Origin: an uncultured Eubacterium sp.
Lineage (GTDB): Bacteria; Bacillota; Clostridia; Lachnospirales; Lachnospiraceae
DNA: 37,309 nt
Reading direction: 5' to 3'
Assembly (NCBI GenBank): GCA_905236235.1
Contig: CAJOPA010000030.1
Span: 1 to 37,309 of the forward strand
Below, one piece after another: positions 1 to 9,782 of the stretch (its first letter is position 1; each line of letters opens with the position of its first letter). Position numbers and translations under genes: made by a program. Under the pieces are notes generated by a model. The model saw nothing but the letters and a program-made list of their open reading frames with translations. It was not told the origin of the DNA and made no database searches.

Positions 1-57
1 AGTAAGCGTTGTAGTTGCATACAACTCATCCTCTGAAACCCTTGATTTTACGGCATT

Positions 58-1671
58 TTATTTGTCCAACTGTTTCAATGTCGGGAACAGCAGTACATCG
101 CGGATGGCTGCAGAGTCGGTCAAAAGCATCACCAGACGGTCGATACCGTAGCCGATGCCGCCCGTAGGGGGCATACCGATCTCTAAGGCGTTGAGGAAGT
201 CCTCATCCGTATGCTGCGCCTCATCATCACCCGCTGCCGCGTTAGCATCCTGCTGTGCAAAACGCTCGCGCTGGTCGATCGGATCATTGAGCTCGGAGTA
301 GGCGTTGGCCATCTCCCAGGTGTTGATAAAGAGTTCGAAACGCTCTACCTTTTCCGGATCGTCCGGCTTTTTCTTGGTCAGAGGGCTGATGGCCAGCGGA
401 TGATCCATAATAAAGGTCGGCTGGATCAAATTTTTCTCACAATACTCCTCAAAGAAAAGATTGATGATATCGCCCTTGGTATGGCGCTCCTCGTACTCGA
501 TATGGTGCTCCTTGGCGAGCGCCTTGGCCTCTTCGTCGGATGCCACGGCGTCAAAATCCACACCGGCATACTGCTTGATGGCATCATTCATGGTCAGCCG
601 TGCAAAAGGCTTACCAAGGTCAATCTGCGTTCCGTTATAGGTGATCGTGGTCGTCTTGCAAACCGTCTCGGCCAGATAGCGGAACATCTCCTCCGTCAGG
701 TCCATCATGCCGTTGTAGTCCGTGTATGCCTGATAAAGTTCCATCAGGGTGAACTCCGGATTGTGACGCGTATCCACACCCTCATTACGGAACACACGAC
801 CGATCTCGTAGACGCGCTCGAGGCCGCCCACGATCAGTCTCTTTAAGTAAAGCTCCAAAGAGATCCTGAGTTTGACATCTTCATCCAATGCATTGTAATG
901 CGTCTCAAAGGGGCGTGCTGCCGCACCGCCGGCATTGGATACAAGCATCGGCGTCTCCACCTCGATGAATCCCTTATCATCCAGGAAATTACGGATCTCC
1001 TTGATGATCCGGGAACGCTTTAAGAAGACCTCCCGGCTGTCTTTATTCATCACAAGGTCCACATAGCGCTGACGATAACGAAGATCCGTATCCGTCAGTC
1101 CATGGAATTTCTCGGGCAGGATCTGCAGACTCTTGGTCAGCAACGTTATCTCATCCGCATGGATGGACACCTCGCCCGTCATGGTGCGGAAAAGATATCC
1201 CTTGACACCGTAGATGTCACCGATGTCGGATTTTTTGAAATCCGCATAGGACTCTTCGCCCACGGAATCCCTGGCCACATAAACCTGGATATCGCCCTCG
1301 AGATCACGAAGATTGCAAAACGAAGCCTTGCCCATGACGCGTTTAAACATCATACGACCTGCGACGGATACGCGGATCGGGTCCGCATCCATCAGCGCGC
1401 GACGCTCTTCGTAGTCCGCTTTTTTGGCTGCTCTTGCCGTCTCTTCATCCATGCCGTTTGTGTCAACTTCTTGACGACCGGCAAGAATTTCTGATTCTTT
1501 TGCTTCGTATAATCGGTGCGCTTCCTGACTGTGATGCGTCTGATCATACTTTGTGATCACAAAGGGATCTCTCCCTGCTTCCTGCAGGTTTGCCAGTTTT
1601 TCACGGCGCACCTTCAATAACTGATTCAGATCCTGTTGCGGTTGCGCATTGTTCTTCGTCTGCTCTGCCAC
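58..1671 (-). CDS. lysS: Lysyl-tRNA synthetase (class II)
   Basis: 537-aa ORF with class II aaRS motifs ([49 protein letters not shown]). Confidence 0.97.
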   Translation of the reverse strand: MAEQTKNNAQPQQDLNQLLKVRREKLANLQEAGRDPFVITKYDQTHHSQEAHRLYEAKESEILAGRQEVDTNGMDEETARAAKKADYEERRALMDADPIRVSVAGRMMFKRVMGKASFCNLRDLEGDIQVYVARDSVGEESYADFKKSDIGDIYGVKGYLFRTMTGEVSIHADEITLLTKSLQILPEKFHGLTDTDLRYRQRYVDLVMNKDSREVFLKRSRIIKEIRNFLDDKGFIEVETPMLVSNAGGAAARPFETHYNALDEDVKLRISLELYLKRLIVGGLERVYEIGRVFRNEGVDTRHNPEFTLMELYQAYTDYNGMMDLTEEMFRYLAETVCKTTTITYNGTQIDLGKPFARLTMNDAIKQYAGVDFDAVASDEEAKALAKEHHIEYEERHTKGDIINLFFEEYCEKNLIQPTFIMDHPLAISPLTKKKPDDPEKVERFELFINTWEMANAYSELNDPIDQRERFAQQDANAAAGDDEAQHTDEDFLNALEIGMPPTGGIGYGIDRLVMLLTDSAAIRDVLLFPTLKQLDK

Positions 1672-1689
1672 CTGGACTCTCCTTGTCTG

Positions 1690-2169
1690 TTATGCTCTCT
1701 CAATATTGAGAATACGATAGGTCACATTCCCTGCGGGGGTCTCGATTACCACTTCTTCACCCACATGCTTGTGCAAAAGTGCGCTGCCCACCGGGGACTC
1801 GTTGGAAATCTTACCCTTCAGGCTGCTGGCCTGCGTCGATCCAACGATGGAAAAAACAATTTCTTCATCATAGTCACAGTCAAACACTGTTACCTTGCTA
1901 CCGATATTAATCTCATCCGGCTTGATGTCATCCTTGTCGATGACCTCTACATTTTTGAGCAAAGCCTCGATCTCTGCGATCCTTGCCTCAATATCACGTT
2001 GCTCATCTCTGGCCGCATCATACTCTGCATTCTCGGAGAGGTCGCCCTGCTCTCTGGCTACCTTGATCTCCTCTGCGATCTCGTGTCTGCGTACCCCGAT
2101 AAGATGATTCAACTCTTCCTGCAGTTCGGCCAGACCTTCCTCTGTCAGGTATTTCTTTCCTTCCGCCAT
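1690..2169 (-). CDS. greA: Transcription elongation factor GreA (start moved to MAEGKKYLTEEG)
   Basis: GreA sequence KYLTEEGLAELQEELNHL...DLSENAEYDAARDEQ...IGSKVTVFD; the ORF-track N-terminal 73 aa look non-coding and overlap the dusB terminator. Confidence 0.95.
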   Translation of the reverse strand: MAEGKKYLTEEGLAELQEELNHLIGVRRHEIAEEIKVAREQGDLSENAEYDAARDEQRDIEARIAEIEALLKNVEVIDKDDIKPDEINIGSKVTVFDCDYDEEIVFSIVGSTQASSLKGKISNESPVGSALLHKHVGEEVVIETPAGNVTYRILNIERA

Positions 2170-2244
2170 GTGTTTTCCTTCCCGCTGCGTCTTTAGTTCA
2201 CAGCCTTCCTCTTTTTTCCTTAACCAAAGTCCTTTTTTCACTGC

Positions 2245-2270
2245 AAAAAACAAAGAGTGGATACTCTTTG
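2245..2270 (-). terminator. Rho-independent terminator downstream of dusB
   Basis: Minus strand CAAAGAGT-ATCC-ACTCTTTG followed by TTTTTT. Confidence 0.8.
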
Positions 2271-2299
2271 CTCGCAATTTCTGTATTATATAGGAAAGC

Positions 2300-3310
2300 T
2301 TACGGAATGTCAATGCAACCGTAAAGCGCCTGCGCAAGTTCCTCATACGTGGAAATCTCATTAAGCCTCCGCCGCAAACCGGACGCATTGCGCATGCCCC
2401 CCACGTACCATCCGGCGTGCTTGCGCATTTCCCTCATGGCCGTGTACTCGCCTTTTTCCTCGATCATCATCCGCGTGTGCCGAAGGATCATCCCGATGAT
2501 CTCCTGCACATCCGGCACCTTCGGTCCGGTCGATCCCTGCAGGCCGTCTGCACCCGCGCCTTTCTCCCAGTGCTCCCATCCGCAAGCCGCCAGGGCACGA
2601 AAGATCCATGGGTTTCCGCGCGCTGCCCTGCCGACGGCGATCCCATCGCAACCCGTATGCTTCCACATCGCATAAGCACTCTCCGGCCCCGTTGCGTCGC
2701 CGTTGCCGATTACAGGGATGGAAACGGCCTCTTTGACCGCTGCAATGATATCCCAATCCGCCTTTCCGCTGTAATACTGCTCCCTGGTGCGACCATGCAC
2801 CGTCACGGCTGCTGCGCCGGCATCTTCCATTCGCTTTGCAAAATCCACGGCATTAACATGCGCATCATCAAATCCCTTGCGAAATTTGACCGTGACGGGC
2901 TTTTGCACGGCACGGCTGATCTCCCTCACGATCGTCTCCGCAAGCTTTGGATCCTTCATGAGCGCCGATCCCTCCCCGTTGTTGACCACCTTCGGGACCG
3001 GGCAACCCATGTTGATGTCAAGCACGGCAAAGGGGCGTTCCTCGATCTGCGCGGCGATCTTTGCCATGAGCTTCGGCTCCGACCCAAACATCTGCAAAGA
3101 GACCACGCCTTCCCCCGGTGCGATATGCAACAGTGACTCGGTGTTACGATTACGGTAATGGATGGCTTTGGCGCTCACCATCTCCATGCAAACCATGCCC
3201 GCGCCCATTTCCGCGCACAGCAAACGAAATGGCAGGTCACTCACTCCTGCCATTGGTGCCAAAATAAACGGATTGTGAAGGGAAACCTCCCCGATCTTCG
3301 GTGCCTGCAT
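2300..3310 (-). CDS. dusB: tRNA-dihydrouridine synthase (DusB type), start MQAPKIGEVSL
   Basis: Dus motifs PFILAPMAGVSDLPFR, DINMGCPVPKVVNNGEGSALM, VTVHGRTREQYYSGKADWD. Confidence 0.95.
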   Translation of the reverse strand: MQAPKIGEVSLHNPFILAPMAGVSDLPFRLLCAEMGAGMVCMEMVSAKAIHYRNRNTESLLHIAPGEGVVSLQMFGSEPKLMAKIAAQIEERPFAVLDINMGCPVPKVVNNGEGSALMKDPKLAETIVREISRAVQKPVTVKFRKGFDDAHVNAVDFAKRMEDAGAAAVTVHGRTREQYYSGKADWDIIAAVKEAVSIPVIGNGDATGPESAYAMWKHTGCDGIAVGRAARGNPWIFRALAACGWEHWEKGAGADGLQGSTGPKVPDVQEIIGMILRHTRMMIEEKGEYTAMREMRKHAGWYVGGMRNASGLRRRLNEISTYEELAQALYGCIDIP

Positions 3311-3320
3311 CCACTGCTCC

Positions 3321-4091
3321 TTATCGTTTCTGCTTTTCGTAGACGATCCGCAGTCCATGCATAGTCAATGCCGGATCATAAACGTCGATCATCTCCGTCT
3401 CTTCTTTGAAGATATTGCCCAAACCGCCCGTCGCCACAACGCGACATTCCTTCAGCCCACACTCCTTCTTAATCATCTTGATGATATACTCGATCTGACC
3501 CACCTGTCCAAAAAACAAACCGGCCTGCATACAGCTGACGGTATCCTTTCCCAGGATACTCTTCGGCCGCTTGATCTGCACCTCCGGCAACTGCGCCGTC
3601 TGCTCCCACAAAGCGTTTGCGGATGCGAGGATGCCGGGCGCGATCACGCCGGAGCTAAACTCTCCGTTTTCCGCCACGAAATCAAACGTCGTCGCCGTAC
3701 CAAAGTCCACAACGATCACAGGGCCGCCATACATCTCATACGCCGCCACCGCGTCAACGATCTTGTCCGCGCCGACCTGCCGGGGGTTTTCCATGTTAAG
3801 CTTAAGCCCCGTCCGGATCCCGGCCTCCACGATGACCGGCTCAATGCCAAAGTATTTGACCATGGCATTGTTTAAAGAATGCATAATATTCGGCACAACG
3901 CTCGCCACAATGATCCCATCGATCAGGGACGGCTCCAGGCCGTTTGACAACATCAGCGTATTCATCAGCATACCAAACTCATCCGACGTACGCGGCTGCT
4001 TGGTCGTCAAACGAAAAGATGTCTTGATCTCCTTTTTTTCAAAAACCGCACAGGTAATATTGGTATTTCCTACATCTACCGTCAGTAACAT
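3321..4091 (-). CDS. coaX: Type III pantothenate kinase
   Basis: MLLTVDVGNTNITCAVF; GADKIVDAVAAYEMYGGPVIVVDFGTATTFD; GVIAPGI. Confidence 0.96.
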   Translation of the reverse strand: MLLTVDVGNTNITCAVFEKKEIKTSFRLTTKQPRTSDEFGMLMNTLMLSNGLEPSLIDGIIVASVVPNIMHSLNNAMVKYFGIEPVIVEAGIRTGLKLNMENPRQVGADKIVDAVAAYEMYGGPVIVVDFGTATTFDFVAENGEFSSGVIAPGILASANALWEQTAQLPEVQIKRPKSILGKDTVSCMQAGLFFGQVGQIEYIIKMIKKECGLKECRVVATGGLGNIFKEETEMIDVYDPALTMHGLRIVYEKQKR

Positions 4092-4101
4092 GCTTTCTTC
4101 C

Positions 4102-4428
4102 TCATTCCTCTCCGAGACAAAAAACCCGATAATACATCTCCAGCGCCTCCAGCAATTCCTGCTTGGTCTGCTGGTATTGCTTGATCTTCAGGACGCTGCC
4201 GATCTCATCATACAGATAATCTCCCTCATCCGCTTCCGGACGAAAACAAAGGTGCCCATCCGCATCAAAAAACATCTGCAGGATCCCGCCCACGTCTTCC
4301 GTGTACAGTACGCACATAATCTTCAGCTCGTCCTTCACCTGCGATGGCAGCTGTTCAAAATCCGGATTCAGATAAAATTTTTGCTCATATGCGCTGGCTG
4401 CGCACAACACTACTTCGTCGTCGTACAT
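4102..4428 (-). CDS. Small conserved hypothetical protein (DUF6145-like)
   Basis: 108-aa ORF, start overlaps the argF 3' end by 19 bp (coupled); family name is from memory. Confidence 0.65.
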   Translation of the reverse strand: MYDDEVVLCAASAYEQKFYLNPDFEQLPSQVKDELKIMCVLYTEDVGGILQMFFDADGHLCFRPEADEGDYLYDEIGSVLKIKQYQQTKQELLEALEMYYRVFCLGEE

Positions 4429-5426
4429 AACGCCTCCTCGACGCCCAAAGTTGCCGCCATCACTGCTTTGATGGTGTGCATACGGTTCTCCGCCTCTTCA
4501 AACACACGGCTGTAGGAGGATTTGAAGACTTCGTCCGTAACTTCCATCTCCTTTAAGCCGTATTTTTCGTAGATCTCCCTGCCGATCCCGGTCTCGCAGT
4601 CATGAAACGCCGGCAGGCAGTGCAAAAAGATGGCGCCGGGCTTTGCCATACGCATCAGATCCATCGTCACGCGGTACGGAGAAAGCACACGGATACGCTC
4701 CTCCCAGACAGCCTCCGGCTCGCCCATGGAAACCCATACGTCCGTATAGACGATATCCGCATCCTTCATCGCTTCCTCAGGATTGCTGGTAAACAGGATG
4801 CTCCCGCCGGACTCCTCTGCCCAGGCAAGACACTCCCTGCGCAGCTCTTCGCCGGGGAAGTAGCCTTCCGGCGCACAGGCCACAAAGTGCAGACCAAGCT
4901 TGGCGCAGCCGATCATTAAGGAATTGCCCATGTTATAACGCGCATCTCCCATGTATACCAGCTTTTTACCACGCTCATCGCCCAGACACTCCCGAATGGT
5001 CAGCATATCCGCCAGGATCTGCGTGGGATGGTACTCATTGGTCAGACCGTTCCACACGGGCACGTCCGCGTAGCGCGCAAGCTCCTCTACGATACTCTGC
5101 CCGAAACCACGATACTCGATCCCTTCAAACATACTGGCAAGCACCTGCGCCGTATCTGCAATGCTTTCCTTCTTGCCGATCTGCGAACCCGACGGATCCA
5201 GATAGGTTGTCCCCATGCCCAGATCGTGCGCTGCCACCTCAAAGGAGCAACGGGTCCGCGTACTCGTTTTTTCAAAAATAAGGACGACGTTCTTCCCACG
5301 AAGAACGTCCATCCTCTCACCTGCTTTTTTCTTGGCTTTTAAGACCGCAGCCAGATCAAGAAATCCGCGGATTTCCTGCGGGCTGAAATCTTTTAATGTT
5401 AAAAAGTCCCGGCCTTTTACGTTCAT
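4410..5426 (-). CDS. argF: Ornithine carbamoyltransferase
   Basis: FEKTSTRTRCSFEVAAHDLGM, EYHPTQILADMLTIRE, FLHCLPAFHD. Confidence 0.95.
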   Translation of the reverse strand: MNVKGRDFLTLKDFSPQEIRGFLDLAAVLKAKKKAGERMDVLRGKNVVLIFEKTSTRTRCSFEVAAHDLGMGTTYLDPSGSQIGKKESIADTAQVLASMFEGIEYRGFGQSIVEELARYADVPVWNGLTNEYHPTQILADMLTIRECLGDERGKKLVYMGDARYNMGNSLMIGCAKLGLHFVACAPEGYFPGEELRRECLAWAEESGGSILFTSNPEEAMKDADIVYTDVWVSMGEPEAVWEERIRVLSPYRVTMDLMRMAKPGAIFLHCLPAFHDCETGIGREIYEKYGLKEMEVTDEVFKSSYSRVFEEAENRMHTIKAVMAATLGVEEALCTTTK

Positions 5427-5468
5427 GCCAGTCTCCTGTTCCTGCCGGCCTTATCACGGCATAGTTTA

Positions 5469-6401
5469 TTACTGCACGTTTTTATCCTTGCATACCTCGG
5501 CGAGCCCGCTTGCAAGTCCTGCCAGCCCCTGGATCTCCGAGGGGATGATGATCTTGGTCGCCTTGCCGTCCGCTGCCTTTGCAAATGCCTCTAAGCTCTT
5601 TAACTGCAATACGGCGTCATCCACATTGGCTTCTCTTAAGAAACGAAGACCGTCCGCATTTGCCTGCTGGATCTTTAAGATGGCTTCCGCCTGACCTTCC
5701 GCTTCCTTGATGGTTGCCTCTCTTCTCGCTTCCGCACGAAGGATCGCTGCCTGCTTCTCTGCCTCCGCATCGAGAATCGCAGACTCCTTCTTACCTTCTG
5801 CCACAAGAATGGTGGCCTTCTTCTCACCTTCTGCTCTCGTAACCGCCTCACGACGTTCACGCTCTGCCTTCATCTGACGCTCCATGGCATCCTGAATCTC
5901 CGAAGGCGGAATGATGTTTTTAAGCTCTACACGGTTCACCTTAATGCCCCAGGGATCCGTTGCAACATCGAGTGCCGAGCGCATCTTTGTGTTAATGATC
6001 TCACGGGACGTCAGCGTCTCATCGAGTTCCAGATCACCGATGATATTTCGCAGTGTCGTCGCCGACAGGTTCTCGATCGCCATGATGGGATTTTCTACGC
6101 CGTAAGCATAAAGCTTCGGATCCGTGATCTGGAAAAATACGACCGTATCGATCCGCATGGTAACATTATCCTTGGTGATCACCGGCTGCGGTGCAAAATC
6201 CACAACCTGCTCTTTTAACGGCACTCTGCGTGCCACGCGGTCGATAATGGGCATCTTAAAGTGCAAACCAACGCTCCAGGTCGCCTGGTATCCGCCGAGG
6301 CGCTCCACTACGAAGGCGCTGGCCTGCGGTACGATCTTGATACATGAAACTAGGATCAACAATATAATAACCAATAAAACGATCAAAAATATAAATGGCA
6401 T
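5469..6401 (-). CDS. SPFH/Band 7 (stomatin/QmcA-like) membrane protein
   Basis: N-terminal TM, VVERLGGYQATWSVGLHFKMPIIDRV, Ala/Glu-rich coiled coil. Confidence 0.93.
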   Translation of the reverse strand: MPFIFLIVLLVIILLILVSCIKIVPQASAFVVERLGGYQATWSVGLHFKMPIIDRVARRVPLKEQVVDFAPQPVITKDNVTMRIDTVVFFQITDPKLYAYGVENPIMAIENLSATTLRNIIGDLELDETLTSREIINTKMRSALDVATDPWGIKVNRVELKNIIPPSEIQDAMERQMKAERERREAVTRAEGEKKATILVAEGKKESAILDAEAEKQAAILRAEARREATIKEAEGQAEAILKIQQANADGLRFLREANVDDAVLQLKSLEAFAKAADGKATKIIIPSEIQGLAGLASGLAEVCKDKNVQ

Positions 6402-6404
6402 CTT

Positions 6405-6887
6405 TTAGTCCTCCTTTTCCGCCGTTTCCTTTTTTACCACCGGTTTTACAATGAGCTTCACCCCGCGGATATCCATAACCTCTACTCTCGTCCCCTCCGG
6501 GATCACCTCGTCGGACACATAGGAACGGGCGCTCCAGACCATACCTCCGATCACGGCTTCCCCCGTCTCGCCGGCATTGTCGACCGTGATCGTCACCGTA
6601 GCCCTCTCCCCGATCAAACTCTCCGCGTTCGTCCTTACCCGCTTGTCGTTAAAATACCGCACGGCAATGGGTCGTGTAAAGATCATAAGCACTGCCGAAA
6701 TCACGATAAATGCGCCAATCTGTAACAAGATCGGAGCGTTAAACAGGGAAAGAATCCCCGCCACAAGCGCGCCGCCTGCAAACCAGATAGTGGTCAGCCC
6801 CAGGGTAACAACCTCAATGGCGAGCATGATGATAAAGACACACAACCACCAAACCGGAACGACCGCTGCAACATCCAGTATCTCCAC
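6405..6887 (-). CDS. NfeD-like membrane protein (GTG start VEILDVAAVVPVWW)
   Basis: TM segments plus OB-like C-terminus (ESLIGERATVTITVDNAGETGEAVIGG...EGTRVEVMDIRGVKLIVKPV); adjacent to SPFH gene; GGGAG SD upstream of GTG. Confidence 0.85.
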   Translation of the reverse strand: MEILDVAAVVPVWWLCVFIIMLAIEVVTLGLTTIWFAGGALVAGILSLFNAPILLQIGAFIVISAVLMIFTRPIAVRYFNDKRVRTNAESLIGERATVTITVDNAGETGEAVIGGMVWSARSYVSDEVIPEGTRVEVMDIRGVKLIVKPVVKKETAEKED

Positions 6888-6943
6888 ACACTCACTCCCT
6901 TTCCTTATGATATGCTCTATCTTATCATATTTCCCTGTAAATA

Positions 6944-6988
6944 CAAAGAAAAAAAGAAATCCCGCCCTCGCACGATCGCGGGGCGGGA
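6944..6988 (-). terminator. Rho-independent terminator of the SleB-like hydrolase gene
   Basis: Minus strand TCCCGCCC...GGGCGGGA hairpin followed by TTTCTTTTTTT. Confidence 0.8.
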
Positions 6989-6996
6989 AGAACTCT

Positions 6997-8220
6997 TTAA
7001 TAGTAAAATACATGCGTACCGATGATGATTCCTTCGATCGAACCGTCATAGGTGTTGAAATCCGTTCGGTCGCCTACATAGCTGACGCCGCTTAAAGCCT
7101 CGACCGCAGCCTGGTAGCTGCTCTCCGACCAGGACCGGTTTTCCAGTACGCGCTGCAGCTTGCCGGAACTTGCCGGGCCAAACTGACCGGACTGATAGAT
7201 GACATCCACCATGTTGTCCGGGTAATACGGGCTGTAAATCCTGTTCACGATCACGGCACCTACCGATACACGACCTTCATAAGGCTCAACGCTCTCATCG
7301 CCGGCTTCGCAGTAGATAAGCGCTGCCAAAAGCTCTACCTCATCATACGTCGCCGCCAGCGCTCTGCCGTCCGTGCGCGTGGCCGCCGAGGCCGCTGCCT
7401 GCTCCTCCTCGATCGAGATCGCTTCGTCCAGATCAAGGAATACCTCTACATATTCCTCTGCTACATACAGCGTTTCCCCGGAAATACGGATGGCAACCCA
7501 TCCATCCGGCGCCTCTTCGTTGGCTTCTTCCTCTACGTAATACACTTCGTCGGTATCCAAGGATGCCTCTACGCCTCCGTCAATCGAAGGTTCGGTTCTG
7601 GCGCGCAGGCCGTCGGTCTGCGCCCGGATCTTCCATACACCGTACTCCTGCGCAAGTGCTTCCGCATCCGCGCCAAAGGCAAGGTAATCATTGTGAACGT
7701 AACCCTCTACACTGCCGGAGGAGATCTTCGTCCATTCTCCGTCCTGCTCTAAGATCTCTCCCACAGCACCGGCGTACAGCTTACCGACCACTTCACAGTC
7801 GGTATTGGGCTCTTCGCGGATATTCACATAATCATCCACATCGGCGATCACGCGATTTTGCCATTCCTCGGAGACTGCAACTGTCTCCTCTTCCGTTGTC
7901 TCTGCAGCAGTCTTCGTACCCGATGCCTCTGCCACAGCTCCCACGGAAGTCTCCTCCACGGATGCTGCCTGCTCAACATCTGCACTCTCTGCCACTGTAT
8001 CGCTTGCATTTGCCGCTACCGTAAGCGCGTCACTTACGCCGGCCGTGCCGTTTGCCGCTGCCGCCTCGGCATCGGTGGTATCCGTCGTCACGGCGGTCAT
8101 CTCCGCTTCCGCATCCTCCTCGGATCCCAGCATCTTCTGTCCAAAATACGCACCCAGTCCCAAGACGAGCACCAGACAGACAGCCGCCAGCACCTGCAAG
8201 CCCTTTCTGTTTAAATTCAT
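6997..8220 (-). CDS. SH3-domain cell wall hydrolase (SleB/Hydrolase_2 C-terminal domain)
   Basis: N-terminal TM, two SH3b-like segments (YVNIREEPNTDCEVVGKLYAG), C-terminal AALIYCEAGDESVEPYEGRVSVGAVIVNRI. Confidence 0.9.
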   Translation of the reverse strand: MNLNRKGLQVLAAVCLVLVLGLGAYFGQKMLGSEEDAEAEMTAVTTDTTDAEAAAANGTAGVSDALTVAANASDTVAESADVEQAASVEETSVGAVAEASGTKTAAETTEEETVAVSEEWQNRVIADVDDYVNIREEPNTDCEVVGKLYAGAVGEILEQDGEWTKISSGSVEGYVHNDYLAFGADAEALAQEYGVWKIRAQTDGLRARTEPSIDGGVEASLDTDEVYYVEEEANEEAPDGWVAIRISGETLYVAEEYVEVFLDLDEAISIEEEQAAASAATRTDGRALAATYDEVELLAALIYCEAGDESVEPYEGRVSVGAVIVNRIYSPYYPDNMVDVIYQSGQFGPASSGKLQRVLENRSWSESSYQAAVEALSGVSYVGDRTDFNTYDGSIEGIIIGTHVFYY

Positions 8221-8277
8221 GCTCTATGGCCTCCTGTAAACATCTTGTTTCAATTATTACGAAAATGTTACGCGGCC

Positions 8278-8306
8278 ATTCTATCAGATTGCAACAATCT
8301 TGTCAA
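8278..8306 (-). promoter_or_regulatory. Sigma-A type promoter for the SleB-like hydrolase gene
   Basis: Minus strand TTGACA-N17-TAGAAT; the spacer contains AGATTG-TTG-CAATCT. Confidence 0.75.
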
Positions 8307-8318
8307 ATTTGGATATAA

Positions 8319-9641
8319 TTAATACCCCGGTTTGCCCAAAAGCGCAAACATATTTTTCTTGTAAAACTCCACGCCGGGCTGGTTGTAGGGATTAACATCC
8401 AACATGGCCGCGGAAATCCCGCAGGCAAACTCAAAAAAGTAGAAAAGCGCGCCGAGACTGGCTTCGTCGTCCTTGTCGATATCGATCTCCATCACCGGAA
8501 CTTCGCCCTCCGTATGGGCTGCCACCGTGCCTCGCATCGCATTTTTATTGACAAAATCCATATCCTTGCCGGCCAGATAATTCAGCCCGTCCAAATCCTC
8601 ATCCTCCGGGCGGATGATCACGCTCGCGCGCGGCTCTTTAACATTTAACACGGTCTCGATCAGGATCCGCTTGCCGTCCTGGATATACTGCCCCATCGAG
8701 TGCAGATCCGTGGTCAGATCCACGGACGCCGGGAACAGGCCCTTGCCGTCCTTGCCCTCGCTCTCTCCGTAAAGCTGCTTCCACCATTCACTCAGGTAAT
8801 GTAGCCCCGGCTCATAGTTGGAAAGCAGTTCCACATCATAGCCTTCCTTATAGAGAGCATAGCGGGAAATAGCATAGCGCATGGCGTCATTTTCCTGCGC
8901 GGACAGAGACAATGCCTCCTTGCGCGCCTGTCGCGCACCTTCCATCAAGGCATCGATATCCGCACCGGAAACGGCGATCGGAAGCAGCCCCACCGCGGTC
9001 AGTACGGAATACCGTCCTCCCACGTCATCCGGCACCACGAAGGTCTCGTAACCTTCCGCGTCCGCCAGGCTCTTTAACGCGCCCTTCTTGGCGTCCGTCG
9101 TGGCATAGATCCGTCCGGCCGCTGCCTCCTTGCCGTACTTCGCCTCCATTTTCTCCTTAAACACACGAAAAGCAATGGCCGGCTCCGTCGTCGTGCCCGA
9201 CTTGGAAATGACATTCACGGAAAAATCGCGGTCACCCACAACCTCGAGCAGCTCCTTTAGATACGTGCCACTGATGTTATTGCCTGCAAAATAGATCTCC
9301 GGCGTCTTACGGATCTCCTTAGATACACTGTTGTAAAAACTGTGGCGCAAAAAAGAGATCGCCGCCCTCGCTCCCAGATAGGAACCGCCGATCCCTATCA
9401 CGATCAATACCTCGGAATCCGCGCAGATCTTCGCCGCTGCCTGCTTGATCCGGGCAAACTCCTCCTTGTCATAGTCCTCCGGCAAATTGACCCATCCGAT
9501 ATAGTCGTTACCTTTACAGGTCCCGTTCACCAGATTTTTCCTGGCCTCCTCCGCCATGGCTTCATAGTCTTTCAGCACCTCGCCGCCGGCAAGATCCGCT
9601 GTCTTTAAGGCAGCTTCTTCATTTAAACGTACGTATTTCAC
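8319..9641 (-). CDS. pgi: Glucose-6-phosphate isomerase
   Basis: [47 protein letters not shown]. Confidence 0.96.
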   Translation of the reverse strand: MKYVRLNEEAALKTADLAGGEVLKDYEAMAEEARKNLVNGTCKGNDYIGWVNLPEDYDKEEFARIKQAAAKICADSEVLIVIGIGGSYLGARAAISFLRHSFYNSVSKEIRKTPEIYFAGNNISGTYLKELLEVVGDRDFSVNVISKSGTTTEPAIAFRVFKEKMEAKYGKEAAAGRIYATTDAKKGALKSLADAEGYETFVVPDDVGGRYSVLTAVGLLPIAVSGADIDALMEGARQARKEALSLSAQENDAMRYAISRYALYKEGYDVELLSNYEPGLHYLSEWWKQLYGESEGKDGKGLFPASVDLTTDLHSMGQYIQDGKRILIETVLNVKEPRASVIIRPEDEDLDGLNYLAGKDMDFVNKNAMRGTVAAHTEGEVPVMEIDIDKDDEASLGALFYFFEFACGISAAMLDVNPYNQPGVEFYKKNMFALLGKPGY

Positions 9642-9686
9642 AAGACTTCCTCCCTTCCGTCTTTTAAGGCTTCATCAACTTCCTAC

Positions 9687-9692
9687 ATTATA
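9687..9692 (-). promoter_or_regulatory. Extended -10 element for pgi
   Basis: Minus strand TGG-TATAAT; -35 is weak. Confidence 0.5.
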
Positions 9693-9703
9693 CCACCCGT
9701 CTC

Positions 9704-9734
9704 TTGACTTTTCGACGTGTTTTGTGACTATAAT
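9704..9734 (+). promoter_or_regulatory. Putative murG promoter
   Basis: TTGACT-N19-TATAAT about 50 bp upstream of murG ATG; the spacer is longer than optimal. Confidence 0.5.
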
Positions 9735-9782
9735 TGTAACGATCAAAAAAGCTTTTCGCCAACGCGGCAGAACGGAGATCTT

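Noticed and set aside
8-25. Short inverted repeat GTTGTA-N6-TACAAC downstream of lysS
   Set aside because: Only 6 bp with no T-tract; too weak to call a terminator.
211-846. 211-aa plus-strand ORF antisense to lysS
   Set aside because: Fully overlaps conserved class II synthetase coding sequence on the other strand.
2170-2388. N-terminal extension of the GreA ORF
   Set aside because: Runs through the dusB terminator and into dusB; GreA homology begins at MAEGKKY.
6906-6929. TATGATA-N10-TATCATA inverted repeat upstream of the NfeD-like gene
   Set aside because: Short, AT-rich and could occur by chance; no linked promoter identified.
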